This document shows, piece by piece, positions 53,145-63,010 of a stretch of DNA of 64,000 bases (position 1 is its first letter; each line of letters begins with the position of its first letter). Source of the stretch: Mycolicibacterium sp. CBMA 234 (GTDB taxonomy: Bacteria; Actinomycetota; Actinomycetes; Mycobacteriales; Mycobacteriaceae); the NCBI RefSeq assembly GCF_009729415.1, contig NZ_MPKW01000009.1, positions 302,287-366,286 on the forward strand. The letters run 5' to 3'. A program made the position numbers and the translations under genes. The notes below the pieces were generated by a model. That model was not told the DNA's origin and ran no database searches. It saw only the letters and a list, made by a program, of their open reading frames with translations.

Positions 53145-53147
53145 GCT

Positions 53148-53303
53148 TCAGACCGCAAGTGCCACAGGGAGAGCCGACACGCTGGCTGCCGAGAAGGTCA
53201 TGAGCGCGGTGATCAGGATGGTCGCGTACCAGGGCAGGACGCCGGCCGCGTAAATGACGGCATCGGCGAGGACGCCGGCGATCGACGTCAGGAAGATCGC
53301 CAT
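53148..53303 (-). CDS. Small hydrophobic protein (51 residues) or gene remnant
   Basis: Encodes MAIFLTSIAGVLADAVIYAA then GVLPWYATILITALMTFSAA and ends LPVALAV. Two membrane helices joined by Pro-Trp-Tyr are likely. An AGGA lies 10 nt upstream. The frame is open for 12 further codons upstream and also reads as plausible protein, so this may be the C-terminus of a lost membrane protein. Function unknown. Confidence 0.4.
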   Translation of the reverse strand: MAIFLTSIAGVLADAVIYAAGVLPWYATILITALMTFSAASVSALPVALAV

Positions 53304-53432
53304 GCCGACACCGTCCTGATGTGCCGCGATGCGTGCACGATGTCTCCGTTAAGTTAGCGAACGAATGTTCCGTAAGATAGGCTCGTCGATATGGCGAGGT
53401 CAGTAGCTATAGTCGGATCCGTCACCGGCAAT

Positions 53433-53454
53433 ATAGAGAACAATCACTCTCTAT
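53433..53454. promoter_or_regulatory. Inverted repeat upstream of the FadE-linked tetR
   Basis: ATAGAGA-n8-TCTCTAT, a perfect 7-8-7 inverted repeat just before the proposed GTG start of tetR at 53460. Probably an autoregulatory operator; if translation began at 53391 it would be inside the coding region. Confidence 0.5.
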
Positions 53455-53459
53455 CTTCG

Positions 53460-54131
53460 GTGGCCGGTGCTGGGCACGTGGGGGAGCCGCACGCCCGGCG
53501 TACCCAGCAGGAACGCCGAGAGCACACCCGCCGAGCCCTGATGACGGCGGCGCTGGATCTGACGGCTGGGGGCTCGAGCTTCGACGCGCTGAGCCTTCGC
53601 CAACTCGCGCACAAGGCGGGCGTCGCGCCGTCGGCGTTCTACCGCTATTTCCCGTCTCTCGATGACCTGGGCTTGGCTCTGGTCCGAGAGACGTTCCGCA
53701 AGCTGCGGGAGATCATGGGCGAGATGGCGGCGGCTGATGCGTCGAAGGGCGCAATCAACGTCGGTGTGCAAGCGCTTCGTGGCGTTGTCGCCCGTGACCA
53801 CGCGCATCTTGCGTTCTTGGCGCGTCAGCGCTCCGCCGGCCACTCGGTGCTACGGCGCGAGATTCGGTCGGAAATCCGTTTGTACGCCAGTCAATTAGCG
53901 ACGTATATGGCGCGGTTCGAGCCCATTCGATCGTGGCGCGTGCGAGACGTGGATATGTTGGCGAGCATGCAGATGGCCACGATCCTGGCCGGTATCGATT
54001 CGATGCTCGAGGTTATTGCCCTGGGCCTCGACGATGACTCGACGTCACGTGAGCTGGATGCGGCCGCCGAAACGCTTGAGCACCAGCTTCGGTACTTGTT
54101 CGTCGCCGCACCCGGCTGGCGGACCAGCTAG
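53460..54131 (+). CDS. TetR-family regulator (FabR-like)
   Basis: 223 residues from GTG 53460. The helix-turn-helix is RRALMTAALDLTAGGSSFDA to VAPSAFYRYFPSLDDLGLAL; the C-terminal VARDHAHLAFLARQRSAGHS resembles FabR-type lipid regulators. An ATG at 53391 in the same frame is possible but would put the inverted repeat 53433-53454 inside the gene and add 23 unconserved-looking residues. It lies 40 nt before the acyl-CoA dehydrogenase gene, its probable target. Confidence 0.82.
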   Translation: MAGAGHVGEPHARRTQQERREHTRRALMTAALDLTAGGSSFDALSLRQLAHKAGVAPSAFYRYFPSLDDLGLALVRETFRKLREIMGEMAAADASKGAINVGVQALRGVVARDHAHLAFLARQRSAGHSVLRREIRSEIRLYASQLATYMARFEPIRSWRVRDVDMLASMQMATILAGIDSMLEVIALGLDDDSTSRELDAAAETLEHQLRYLFVAAPGWRTS

Positions 54132-54171
54132 TGCATTCGAAGACTGAAACGAAATACCGATAGGAGCAGCA

Positions 54172-55383
54172 ATGTCGTTCTCACTTCAGCTCAGCGACGA
54201 CGTCGTCGAGGTGCGTGATTGGGTGCACCAGTTCGCCGCCGAGGTCGTGCGGCCGGCCGCCGCCGAATGGGATGAGCGGGAGCAGACCCCATGGCCCATC
54301 ATTCAGGAGGCGGCGAAGATCGGGCTGTACTCACCCGAATTCTTCGCCACTCAGGCCGGCGAGCCCAGCGGACTCGGCATGCTGACGGTGTTCGAGGAAT
54401 TGTTCTGGGGCGACGCCGGTATCGCGCTGTCCATCATGGGCACCGGGCTTGCCGCGGCGGCCTTGGCGGGCAACGGAACTCCCGAGCAACTGGGGCAGTG
54501 GCTGCCGGAAATGTTCGGCACCGCTGCCGATCCGAAGGTCGGCGCGTTCTGTTCGTCTGAGCCCGACGCCGGTTCTGATGTCGGGTCGATCCGTACCCGG
54601 GCCCGCTACGACGAAGCCGCCAATGAGTGGGTGCTAAACGGCACCAAGACCTGGGCTACCAACGGCGGTATCGCCAACGTGCACATCGTGGTTGCGTCGG
54701 TGTACCCGGAACTCGGCTCCCGTGGCCAGGCGAGCTTCGTCATCGGCCCGGACACCAAGGGCCTGACTCAGGGGCAGAAGTTCAAGAAGCACGGTATCCG
54801 CGCGTCGCATACTGCTGAGGTGGTGCTCGACAACGTGCGGCTGCCTGAGGATGCGATTCTCGGCGGTCGGGAGAAGTTCGAGGCACGGGTGGCGCGGGTG
54901 AAGTCGGGGGCGTCTGCGGGTGGCCAGGCTGCGATGAAGACCTTCGAGCGCACGCGTCCGACCGTCGGCGCCATGGCTGTCGGGGTGGCCCGTGCCGCGT
55001 ATGAGTACGCCCTCGAATATGCCTGCCAGCGTGAGCAATTCGGCAAGAAGATCGCGGAATTCCAGGCCGTCGCGTTCAAGCTGGCGGACATGAAGTCCCG
55101 GGTCGATGCCGCCCGGCTGCTGGTGTGGCGGGCCGGCTGGATGGCGCGCAACAACGTGCCGTTCAACAATGCCGAAGGATCGATGGCCAAGCTGGCGGCC
55201 AGTGAGGCCGCGGTGTACGTCACCGATGAGGCCATTCAAATTCTGGGCGGCAACGGGTACACCCGCGACTACCCGGTCGAGCGGATGCACCGCGATGCCA
55301 AGATCTTCACCATCTTCGAGGGCACCAGTGAGATTCAGCGACTGGTCATCGCGCGTGCGGTGACCGGCCTGACGGTCCGTTGA
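54172..55383 (+). CDS. Acyl-CoA dehydrogenase (FadE family)
   Basis: 403 residues, full length. Family motifs: [20 protein letters not shown] near residue 125, [13 protein letters not shown] near 161, and the C-terminal [20 protein letters not shown] and [15 protein letters not shown], which carries the catalytic Glu. It puts an alpha-beta double bond in an acyl-CoA with FAD and passes electrons to ETF. It follows a FabR-like TetR gene; acyl substrate unknown. Confidence 0.93.
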   Translation: MSFSLQLSDDVVEVRDWVHQFAAEVVRPAAAEWDEREQTPWPIIQEAAKIGLYSPEFFATQAGEPSGLGMLTVFEELFWGDAGIALSIMGTGLAAAALAGNGTPEQLGQWLPEMFGTAADPKVGAFCSSEPDAGSDVGSIRTRARYDEAANEWVLNGTKTWATNGGIANVHIVVASVYPELGSRGQASFVIGPDTKGLTQGQKFKKHGIRASHTAEVVLDNVRLPEDAILGGREKFEARVARVKSGASAGGQAAMKTFERTRPTVGAMAVGVARAAYEYALEYACQREQFGKKIAEFQAVAFKLADMKSRVDAARLLVWRAGWMARNNVPFNNAEGSMAKLAASEAAVYVTDEAIQILGGNGYTRDYPVERMHRDAKIFTIFEGTSEIQRLVIARAVTGLTVR

Positions 55384-55392
55384 CCGCAGGCG

Positions 55393-56220
55393 TTACGACT
55401 CGTCGATGCGGTGCTGGTACTCGGCGCGGGCTTGCGGGTCGAAGTCGAGGAACGTGGTGTACGCGCCCAACTTCCGGTTGATGACGTCGCGGAGCCGGCG
55501 CCCGATCAGCGGTTGTGAGATGAGGATGGGCCCAATGATCTTGGGGACGAACACATCTGCTGTCGGGTGTGCGACGGCATCGACGATGGCCTGAGCGACA
55601 TCGTCGGGCTGGGCCGTCGGGATGAATCGCAGACCGGAGGTCCCGGCGATGAGTTCGGTATTGGTGAATGACGGCATCACACACGTGAATTGCACTCCGG
55701 TGTCGGCGTATTCGACGCGCGCAGTCTCGGTGATCGCGATGACGGCGGCCTTGGTTCCGCAGTAGGTGAGGCCGCCGGGAACTGGCGTCTTTCCGGCCGA
55801 CGACGCGATGTTGATGATGTGGCCGCTGCCGCGTTCCACCATGGCAGGCAGGGCCAGGTGCATGCCGTTGATACAGCCCATGACGTTGATCTCGACGGCG
55901 CGCCGGTGCTTGTCGGCGGACTGGTCGAGGAAGTGGCCGATCGGCATGATCCCGGCGTTGTTGATCAACACGTCGAGCGGCGCATCTGCGGTCGCTTCCT
56001 TGTGGAACGCGGCGAAGGATTCGTAGTCGGATACGTCGACCGGATATGCCTCCGTACCTGCGCCGACCAGGCTGGCCGCTGCGGCTGCCGACTCGATGTC
56101 CAGGTCGCCGATCACGATGGTGGCGCCACGCCGGTACAACGCCTTGGCGGTGGCCAGGCCGATGCCGCGGCCGGCGCCGGTGATTGCGATGCGTCGTCCG
56201 CGTAGGGCAGTGGCGCTCAT
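55393..56220 (-). CDS. Short-chain dehydrogenase/reductase
   Basis: 275 residues, classical SDR. Cofactor motif TGAGRGIGLA near residue 14, NNAGIMP near 89, active-site Tyr/Lys in YCGTKAAVIAI near 155. The ATG giving MSATALRGRR was chosen, with GGAG upstream. It is convergent with the acyl-CoA dehydrogenase and divergent from the aldehyde dehydrogenase gene across a palindrome. It may oxidise the alcohol intermediate of this cluster. Confidence 0.9.
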   Translation of the reverse strand: MSATALRGRRIAITGAGRGIGLATAKALYRRGATIVIGDLDIESAAAAASLVGAGTEAYPVDVSDYESFAAFHKEATADAPLDVLINNAGIMPIGHFLDQSADKHRRAVEINVMGCINGMHLALPAMVERGSGHIINIASSAGKTPVPGGLTYCGTKAAVIAITETARVEYADTGVQFTCVMPSFTNTELIAGTSGLRFIPTAQPDDVAQAIVDAVAHPTADVFVPKIIGPILISQPLIGRRLRDVINRKLGAYTTFLDFDPQARAEYQHRIDES

Positions 56221-56306
56221 GGGTGACTCCTCGGGTACGTGCTCGGTGTGATCCAAATGTAAATCAACATATATTTGAGGCGCAAGAGGTCTTGACGCTC
56301 AGATAT

Positions 56307-56321
56307 AACGTAAGTTACGTT
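56307..56321. promoter_or_regulatory. Palindrome between SDR and aldehyde dehydrogenase genes
   Basis: AACGTAA-g-TTACGTT, perfect 7-1-7, in an A/T-rich divergent promoter region. The motif ACGTAAGT recurs at 63574-63581, upstream of the last tetR, so one of the cluster's TetR proteins may bind both. Confidence 0.55.
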
Positions 56322-56407
56322 TCAATCGTCACGCCGACGGGCCGCAGGGCAAATCGCCTGCCGTGGATCGGACTCGTCTCCGCACAAGCACTCTGGTGGT
56401 GAAGCGC

Positions 56408-57787
56408 ATGATTGATGCAACAGAGCAAGGCGCAGCGGTGGTCGCCGAACTGCGCGCGATATTCGCTACCGGTCGCACGCGCGACCTGTCGTGGCGGCTC
56501 GAACAGCTGCGCGGTATCGAGCGGCTGTGTGACGAACGCGAGCAGGAGATTGTCGATGCGCTGGCCGCGGACCTGGGGCGCCCCGCGTTCGATGGCTGGT
56601 TGGCCGATATCGCTTCGACCAAGGCCGAGGCGGCGTACGCGCGTAAGCACCTCAAGAAGTGGACGCGCCAGCGTCGCGTCGGCTTGCCGCTGAGCCAGCG
56701 GCCGGCGCGGGGTTGGGTGCAGTACGACCCACTCGGTGTAGTGCTGGCGATCGGGCCGTGGAACTACCCGTTCTATCTGAGCGTGGGCCCGCTGGTCGCG
56801 GCCGTCGCTGCCGGCAACTGTGTCGTCGTCAAGCCGTCGGAGCTCGCTCCGGCAACCTCCGCGGTGCTCGCGCGCCTGCTACCGCAATACCTTGACCCCC
56901 AGGCGATTCGGGTCGTCGAAGGTGACGGTGCGACTACCCAGGCCCTGCTGGCGCAAGGATTCGACCACGCTCTGTTCACCGGCGGCACCGAAGTCGGGAA
57001 GAAGATCATGGCCGGCGCCGCGCCGACGTTGACCCCGGTCACGCTGGAACTCGGCGGCAAGAGTCCGGTCATCGTGACCGCCGATGCCGACATCGACGTC
57101 GCTGCCCGGCGCATCGCCTGGGTGAAGCTCCTCAACTCGGGGCAGACGTGCATCGCCCCCGACTACGTCCTGGCGGAACGGCCGATTGCCGACAAGCTCG
57201 TGGCGAAGATCATCGAAAACGTCGAGCGATTCCGGTCGGCCGAGGCGAACAAATCACTGCGAATCGTCAACGACCGTCAGTTCGATCGGCTTGCGGGGCT
57301 GATCGGCTCGACTACCGGCGCCGTCGTGATGGGCGGCGGGGCGGATCGGTCGACGCTGCGCATGGAACCGACTGTCGTCGTCAACCCCGCGGCCGACGAT
57401 CCGGTGATGACCGAAGAAATCTTCGGCCCGATCCTGCCGGTGGTGCGCGTCGGTTCCATCGACGCGGCTGTCCGGTACATCAACGCCAAGCCGAAGCCGT
57501 TGGCGCTGTACGTGTTCACCGAATCGACAGCGCTCGCCCGCCAAATCATCGATGCGGTTCCGTCCGGTGGCGCGGTGGTCAACCACATTGCGATGCACGT
57601 GATGGTGCCGCAGTTGCCCTTCGGTGGTGTCGGCGCGAGCGGGATGGGCGCCTACCACGGCCGGTGGGGCTTTGAAGCGATGAGTCATCGCCGGGCTGTG
57701 CTGGCGAAACGCAGCAATCCCGACCCCAAGATGTTCTACCCGCCGTACTCCCGCCTGTCCATCAAGCTCATGCGAAAGCTCTTCTGA
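56408..57787 (+). CDS. Aldehyde dehydrogenase
   Basis: 459 residues. Catalytic Cys248 in NSGQTCIAPD and Glu214 in LELGGKSP, NAD-site GPWNYPFYLSVGPLVAAVAA, and late EEIFGPILPV and LPFGGVGASGMG. The length and C-terminal hydrophobic/basic tail (YPPYSRLSIKLMRKLF) are like fatty aldehyde dehydrogenases of class 3, possibly membrane associated. It makes a fatty acid from an aldehyde. ATG at 56408 was chosen over 56363. One base overlap with the WS/DGAT gene. Confidence 0.9.
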   Translation: MIDATEQGAAVVAELRAIFATGRTRDLSWRLEQLRGIERLCDEREQEIVDALAADLGRPAFDGWLADIASTKAEAAYARKHLKKWTRQRRVGLPLSQRPARGWVQYDPLGVVLAIGPWNYPFYLSVGPLVAAVAAGNCVVVKPSELAPATSAVLARLLPQYLDPQAIRVVEGDGATTQALLAQGFDHALFTGGTEVGKKIMAGAAPTLTPVTLELGGKSPVIVTADADIDVAARRIAWVKLLNSGQTCIAPDYVLAERPIADKLVAKIIENVERFRSAEANKSLRIVNDRQFDRLAGLIGSTTGAVVMGGGADRSTLRMEPTVVVNPAADDPVMTEEIFGPILPVVRVGSIDAAVRYINAKPKPLALYVFTESTALARQIIDAVPSGGAVVNHIAMHVMVPQLPFGGVGASGMGAYHGRWGFEAMSHRRAVLAKRSNPDPKMFYPPYSRLSIKLMRKLF

Positions 57788-59205
57788 TGCGGCGCCTTTC
57801 AAGCCTGGATGCACAGTTTCTGGCGGCCGAGCACGACAACTTCGGCGCGCACTACAGCGGGCTGGCGCTCTTCGAGACCGAAGACAACACGACCATCACG
57901 GCCGCGACCATGCGCACGCGCGTGGCGGCGTGCCTCGACCAACTGCCGCCGTTGCACTGGAAGGTGGTGACGGTTCCGCTCGGGCTCGACCACCCAGTGT
58001 TCGTCCAGACCGAGGTCGACTTGGACCATCACATCTTCGAGTCGACATTGCCGGAACCGGCCGACGACCAAATGCTCAGCGAGGCAGTCGCCGACATCCT
58101 GTCGGAGCGACTCGACCGGGACAGGCCGCTGTGGCGGCTGGATGTCATCCACGGCTTGCCCGGACGTACCGCGGTAGTGATCACCCTGCACCACGCCGTG
58201 GCCGACGGCATCGCGGCCAGTGAAGTCCTCGCCGCGATCCTTGACGGCGACGCCCCCGGCACGTCCAACCAGAACCGACCGGAAGCCGAACCAAATCCGT
58301 TGGAATTGGCCGCGCGTGGGCTGGCGGCGCTACCGGTACGAGGAGTGCGCGCACTGCTGGCGGCTCCGCAGACGCTGGCGCATCTGGACCAGGTTCCGGC
58401 CATCCGCGCACTGCCGGGAGTACACACTCTGGCGCAGGTGGTCCGGCGCGATGGCGACGCGAAGCCGCTGCACGCTCCTCGCACTCGGTTTAACGTGAAA
58501 CTTTCCGGCGCCCGGACCGTGGCCTTCGGGACAGTGCCGTTCGGTGAAGTCAAAGCATTGAAGGCGCATTTCGGGATCACCGTCAACGATGTGGTGATCG
58601 CCTTGTGCGCGGGCGCGCTGCGGCGCCGGCTCACCGTCACCGGGGACGTTCCCGAGGGGCCGCTGGTTGCCTACATTCCGGTGTCGAAGCGGTCAGCCGG
58701 CGCGCCGGACCGCTTCGGCAACGCCATCAGCTCCATCATCGCGCCGGTGCCGACGCACCTCGCGAAATCCACTGAGCGGCTGAGGTTTGCGCACGAAACG
58801 ATGACCGACGCGAAACGGCGGACCAGCGAGGCGCCGGACACTCTGCTCAGCGATGTGAACGACCCGATTCCGGTGCCGATATTCGGTGTCGCCGCACGCG
58901 GCCTGATGGAACTGACCTCGTCGCGATTCGCCAGGCCGTCGATCAACATGGTCATCTCGAACGTGCCGGGCTCGCCCACCAGGATGACGTGTTCCGGCGC
59001 ACCGCTTTTGGCGACGTACCCCGGAAGCCTCGTGTTCGACGGCTTCGCTCTCAACATCACCGTGGTCAGCTATCAGGACGGCCTAGACATCGGAATCGTC
59101 GGCGACGCAAAGGCTTTGCCGGATGCGTGGGAGCTGCTGGAGGACTTCCGCCGGGAACTGGAGGAGCTGTCCGTACTGGTCGACACGGAAAGGAGTGCGC
59201 ACTGA
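57787..59205 (+). CDS. Wax ester synthase/diacylglycerol acyltransferase (WS/DGAT)
   Basis: 472 residues. The catalytic HHAVADG is at 135-141; the N-terminal RRLSSLDAQFLAAEHDNFGA and late INMVISNVPGSPTRMTCSGA are the family's other motifs. It transfers an acyl group from acyl-CoA to a fatty alcohol or diacylglycerol, forming storage lipids. It is coupled by single-base overlaps to the aldehyde dehydrogenase gene before and the reductase gene after it. Confidence 0.93.
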   Translation: MRRLSSLDAQFLAAEHDNFGAHYSGLALFETEDNTTITAATMRTRVAACLDQLPPLHWKVVTVPLGLDHPVFVQTEVDLDHHIFESTLPEPADDQMLSEAVADILSERLDRDRPLWRLDVIHGLPGRTAVVITLHHAVADGIAASEVLAAILDGDAPGTSNQNRPEAEPNPLELAARGLAALPVRGVRALLAAPQTLAHLDQVPAIRALPGVHTLAQVVRRDGDAKPLHAPRTRFNVKLSGARTVAFGTVPFGEVKALKAHFGITVNDVVIALCAGALRRRLTVTGDVPEGPLVAYIPVSKRSAGAPDRFGNAISSIIAPVPTHLAKSTERLRFAHETMTDAKRRTSEAPDTLLSDVNDPIPVPIFGVAARGLMELTSSRFARPSINMVISNVPGSPTRMTCSGAPLLATYPGSLVFDGFALNITVVSYQDGLDIGIVGDAKALPDAWELLEDFRRELEELSVLVDTERSAH

Positions 59206-60176
59206 TGTCTGTCGTTCACGAGTTCACCACCGACCTGGTGGTGCAGCGACGGGAGGCTGCTGCCGACGGTGTCGTGGCACTGGATCTCGTTGACCCGGCC
59301 GGCGGCGAGCTGCCGACCTGGGAGCCGGGAGCCCATATCGATCTTCTGCTCGACGAGGGCCTGGTGCGCCAGTACTCGCTGTGCGGAGACCCGAGCGAGG
59401 CCGGCACCTGGCGGGTCGGCGTGCTGCTCGACCCGAACAGCCGCGGCGGCTCCGAGCACGTCCACAAGCATCTGCAGGAGGGCGCCCCGATTCGGGTTCG
59501 CGGTCCCCGCAACAACTTTCCGCTCATCGACGCGCCGAAGTACTTGTTCATCGCCGGTGGCATCGGCATCACTCCGATGAAGGCCATGGCCGAGAGCGCC
59601 GAACGTGCGGGCCTTGACTGGACCATGCTCTACCTCGGCCGCTCGCGGTCGACCATGGCGTTCCAGCAGGAATTGGCAGACACCTATGGTGACCGCGTCA
59701 CCATCTGGTCCGACGAGGAGCGCGGCGGGTTCTTCGATCTGGCCGCAGCCTTGGCCGACCCGGCCGACGACACGCTGATCTACAGCTGTGGGCCGGAGCC
59801 GCTGCTCGCGGCCGTCGAAAAGCATTCTGCCCATTGGCCTGAAGGCAGCCTGCATGTGGAACGGTTCGCGGCCACGGCACCCTCGGCCGAAACGCTGGCG
59901 GAGGCATTGGACACCTACCAGGTGGTGTGTCAGCGGTCGGGCGTCACGGTCGAGGTATCCGACGGCGTCCCGATGCTCGATGCGCTGGAAGACGCCGGTA
60001 TTCCGATCATGTCCTCGTGCGCGGAAGGCGTCTGCGGCACCTGCCGGAGCACCGTCCTGGAAGGTACCCCGGACCACCGTGACTCGATGCTGACGGCGGC
60101 CGAGCGGGCAGCGGGAAACGTCATCTTGCCCTGCGTTTCTCACTCGCGGACCGAGAAGTTGGTGCTGGACCTATGA
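59205..60176 (+). CDS. Phthalate dioxygenase reductase-type flavin/2Fe-2S reductase
   Basis: 323 residues. Order: FMN domain (RQYSLC at 55-60), NAD(P) domain (GGIGITP at 118-124, YSCGPEPLL near 193), C-terminal plant-type 2Fe-2S domain with Cys272, Cys277, Cys280 and Cys310. It passes electrons from NAD(P)H to an oxygenase. Directly followed by a P450 gene, it is the probable redox partner of that P450, replacing the usual ferredoxin plus reductase pair. Confidence 0.92.
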   Translation: MSVVHEFTTDLVVQRREAAADGVVALDLVDPAGGELPTWEPGAHIDLLLDEGLVRQYSLCGDPSEAGTWRVGVLLDPNSRGGSEHVHKHLQEGAPIRVRGPRNNFPLIDAPKYLFIAGGIGITPMKAMAESAERAGLDWTMLYLGRSRSTMAFQQELADTYGDRVTIWSDEERGGFFDLAAALADPADDTLIYSCGPEPLLAAVEKHSAHWPEGSLHVERFAATAPSAETLAEALDTYQVVCQRSGVTVEVSDGVPMLDALEDAGIPIMSSCAEGVCGTCRSTVLEGTPDHRDSMLTAAERAAGNVILPCVSHSRTEKLVLDL

Positions 60177-60214
60177 CCGAACAAGCCACCCACAACGAGA
60201 CAAAGGAGTCCACC

Positions 60215-61459
60215 ATGACCACCGCAAGCTTCGCCGATGTCGACTTGGCCACCGTCGATCTGAGTGACCTGTCCTACTTCCAGGACGGCCCGCCGCACGA
60301 GTTGTTCGTCCGTATGCGCAAAGAGGCCGGCCCGCACTGGAATGCCCTCACCAATGCAGACGAGCCCGGCTTCTGGTCGTTCACGAAATTCGATGACATC
60401 CAGGCGATCAGCAGCAACCCGGAGCTGTTCTCGTCGGCCCGCGGTGGAGTGTTCTTCACCGCCACGATGGGCGCCACCCCGGTCGAGGTGTTGCGCGAAG
60501 TCATCCTGGGCATGGACCCGCCGCGCCACACCCAGCAGCGCAACGTCGTGCAAGCGGTGTTCACGCCCCGCATGATCCGCCAGATGGAGGCCGAGGTCCG
60601 GGCGACCGTGACCAGCTTGATCGACAGCGTAATCGAAAAGGGCGCATGCGATTTCGTCGAGGACATCGCGGTTGAGCTGCCGCTGATCGTAATCGCCGAC
60701 ATGCTCGGCGTCGTACAGGAAGATCGCCGGCAGCTGTTCGAGTGGACCAACAAACTCTCGCGGGCAGCGGCCACCGGCGATGCGCAACTGGGATTGGGCG
60801 CGCTGATGGAGATCGGCGGTTACCTGACAGCGCTCACCGCCGAGCGCAAGGCCAACCCCGGGCCGGATCTGCTGTCGCGGATGTTGGCGGCCGAGGTCGA
60901 CGGCGAGAGCCTGTCCGAACAAGAAGTCACATTCTTCTTCGCGATCCTGATGTTCGCCGGCAACGACACCACCCGCAACACGGCGTCGGGCGGCATGCGC
61001 GCCCTCATGGAGAACCCCGTCGAACGGCAGAAGCTGATCGACGATCCGGAGCTGATTCCCGGGGCGGTCGAGGAGATGCTGCGCTGGGTCAGCCCCATCG
61101 TCTACTTCACCCGGACCGTCACCGCCGACACCGTCGTCGGTGGGCACGCGCTGAAAGAAGGTGAGCGCGTGTGCATGTGGTACGGCGCCGGCTCCCGTGA
61201 CCCGGAGAAGAACGACGACCCCGAGACTTTCAACGTGTCCCGCGGGAAGATGCCGCACATGGCGTTCGGTGGTGGCGGGCCGCACTTCTGCCTGGGCAAC
61301 CAGCTGGCGCGTCTGGAACTGCGGGTCCTGTTCGAAGAACTGCTCACGCGCATCCCGGACATGGAAATCTCCGGACCGGTGGCGCGCCTCGTGTCGAGCT
61401 TCTCCAACGAGCTGACCTCGATGCCGGTCACGTTCACCGCTGGCACCCGGGCGAGCTGA
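60215..61459 (+). CDS. Cytochrome P450
   Basis: 414 residues. Haem-binding FGGGGPHFCLGNQLAR with Cys359, I-helix AGNDTTRNT near residue 254 and an ExxR in EEMLRW. It is a soluble bacterial P450, in sequence flavour near the steroid/fatty-acid CYP groups of mycobacteria (CYP125/142-like motif), but I cannot name the family. The start at 60215 has a perfect AAAGGAG; an ATG at 60173 overlapping the reductase stop is the alternative. It should hydroxylate a hydrophobic substrate whose products go to the neighbouring dehydrogenases. Confidence 0.92.
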   Translation: MTTASFADVDLATVDLSDLSYFQDGPPHELFVRMRKEAGPHWNALTNADEPGFWSFTKFDDIQAISSNPELFSSARGGVFFTATMGATPVEVLREVILGMDPPRHTQQRNVVQAVFTPRMIRQMEAEVRATVTSLIDSVIEKGACDFVEDIAVELPLIVIADMLGVVQEDRRQLFEWTNKLSRAAATGDAQLGLGALMEIGGYLTALTAERKANPGPDLLSRMLAAEVDGESLSEQEVTFFFAILMFAGNDTTRNTASGGMRALMENPVERQKLIDDPELIPGAVEEMLRWVSPIVYFTRTVTADTVVGGHALKEGERVCMWYGAGSRDPEKNDDPETFNVSRGKMPHMAFGGGGPHFCLGNQLARLELRVLFEELLTRIPDMEISGPVARLVSSFSNELTSMPVTFTAGTRAS

Positions 61460-61460
61460 C

Positions 61461-63005
61461 ATGTTTCCCGGCACCCACGCGCTGGCGACGCCCGACAAGC
61501 CGGCGGTCATCATGGCCGGCTCCGGTCGGCAGCTGACCTACCGCGAACTCGATGACAGCTCAAGACAACTCGCGGTCGCGTTGGCCGACCTCGGGTTGGT
61601 CAAGGGCGATGTGATCGCCATGCTCAGCGACAACGCGGCCGAGTGCTTCACCATCTACTGGGCGGCACTGCGCTCAGGGCTGTACCTGACCGCGGTGAAC
61701 TTCCACCTCACTGCCGACGAGGTCGCGTACATCGTGAATGACTGCGACGCCAAGGTGCTGATCGCCGCGGGCGGGCTGGGGGAGTTGGCCGAGCAGGTAC
61801 GGGCTTTTGTTCCCGGCGTCGAGCATGCCTACAGCTTCGGCGGGGCGTTGAACGGATTCGACTCGTACGCAGAGCTTTTGGCTTCCGCGGGCGATCGCAC
61901 CCTGGACGACCAGCCGCGCGGTAGCGACATGCTCTACTCGTCGGGCACGACAGGGCGCCCGAAAGGCATCAAGCCGCCGCTGCTGCCGATTCAGGTCCAT
62001 GAACCCGGCGACCCGATCACCGGGTTGTTGGGGTCGGCCTTCGGCATCACCGCCGACGACGTGTACCTGTCGCCGGCACCGATCTACCATGCCGCACCGT
62101 TGCGTTGGTGTGGGGCGGTCCAGGCACACGGCGGCACTGTCGTGGTGCTGGAACGGTTCAAGGCTGAAACGACTTTGGCCGCGATTCAGCAATATGGCGC
62201 CACTGCCGTCCAGGTCGTGCCGACCATGTTCGTCCGGATGCTGCAGCTGTCCGAGGAGGGCCGGGCGTCGTACGACGTGTCGAGTCTGCGATTGGCAATA
62301 CACGCCGCCGCGCCCTGCCCGCCCGATGTGAAGCAAGCCATGATCGATTGGTGGGGCCCGATTCTCGTCGAGTACTACTCCTCGACAGAAGCCTGCGGCT
62401 TCACCGTCATCAGTTCGCCGGAGTGGCTGGACAAGCGCGGGTCGGTCGGCCGCAGCATGCTCGGTCCGGTGCACATCTGCGATGAGGGCGGCGCCGAACT
62501 ACCTACTGGCGAAACAGGATTGGTGTATTTCGAACGTGATGTCCGGCCGTTCGAGTATCACAACGACCCGGCCAAAACCAAGGAAGCCGAGCATCCGGGC
62601 CACTGCAACTGGACGACGGTGGGTGACATCGGCTACGTCGACCCCGACGGTTATCTCTTTCTGACAGACCGGAAGTCGTTCATGATCATCTCCGGCGGCG
62701 TGAACATTTATCCGCAGGAGGTGGAGGACGCTCTCACCCTGCACCCGGCGGTGTTCGACGTGGCGGTCATCGGAATACCCGACCCGGCGATGGGGCAGCA
62801 GGTCAAGGCCGTTGTCCAACTGCGCGATGGCGTCGAGCCCAGTGCGGAGCTGGCTGAGCAACTCATCGCGCACGCCCGCACGAAAGTGGCCGCATTCAAA
62901 GCGCCCAAGACCGTCGACTTCGTCGACAGCTTGCCGCGCACCCCAACTGGAAAGCTGGTGAAGCGCACGCTCGTGGAGCGGTACGCCGCGACGCCCACTG
63001 GTTGA
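61461..63005 (+). CDS. Fatty acyl-CoA ligase (FadD type)
   Basis: 514 residues, adenylate-forming enzyme. Nucleotide motif YSSGTTGRPKG at 159-169, EYYSSTEACGF near 306, DRKSFMIISGGVNIYPQEVE near 405, and the C-terminal catalytic Lys498 in TPTGKLVKR. It activates a carboxylic acid with ATP and joins it to CoA. It starts 1 nt after the P450 stop; with the acyl-CoA dehydrogenase it would carry the oxidised product into beta-oxidation. Confidence 0.92.
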   Translation: MFPGTHALATPDKPAVIMAGSGRQLTYRELDDSSRQLAVALADLGLVKGDVIAMLSDNAAECFTIYWAALRSGLYLTAVNFHLTADEVAYIVNDCDAKVLIAAGGLGELAEQVRAFVPGVEHAYSFGGALNGFDSYAELLASAGDRTLDDQPRGSDMLYSSGTTGRPKGIKPPLLPIQVHEPGDPITGLLGSAFGITADDVYLSPAPIYHAAPLRWCGAVQAHGGTVVVLERFKAETTLAAIQQYGATAVQVVPTMFVRMLQLSEEGRASYDVSSLRLAIHAAAPCPPDVKQAMIDWWGPILVEYYSSTEACGFTVISSPEWLDKRGSVGRSMLGPVHICDEGGAELPTGETGLVYFERDVRPFEYHNDPAKTKEAEHPGHCNWTTVGDIGYVDPDGYLFLTDRKSFMIISGGVNIYPQEVEDALTLHPAVFDVAVIGIPDPAMGQQVKAVVQLRDGVEPSAELAEQLIAHARTKVAAFKAPKTVDFVDSLPRTPTGKLVKRTLVERYAATPTG

Positions 63006-63010
63006 CGTCG

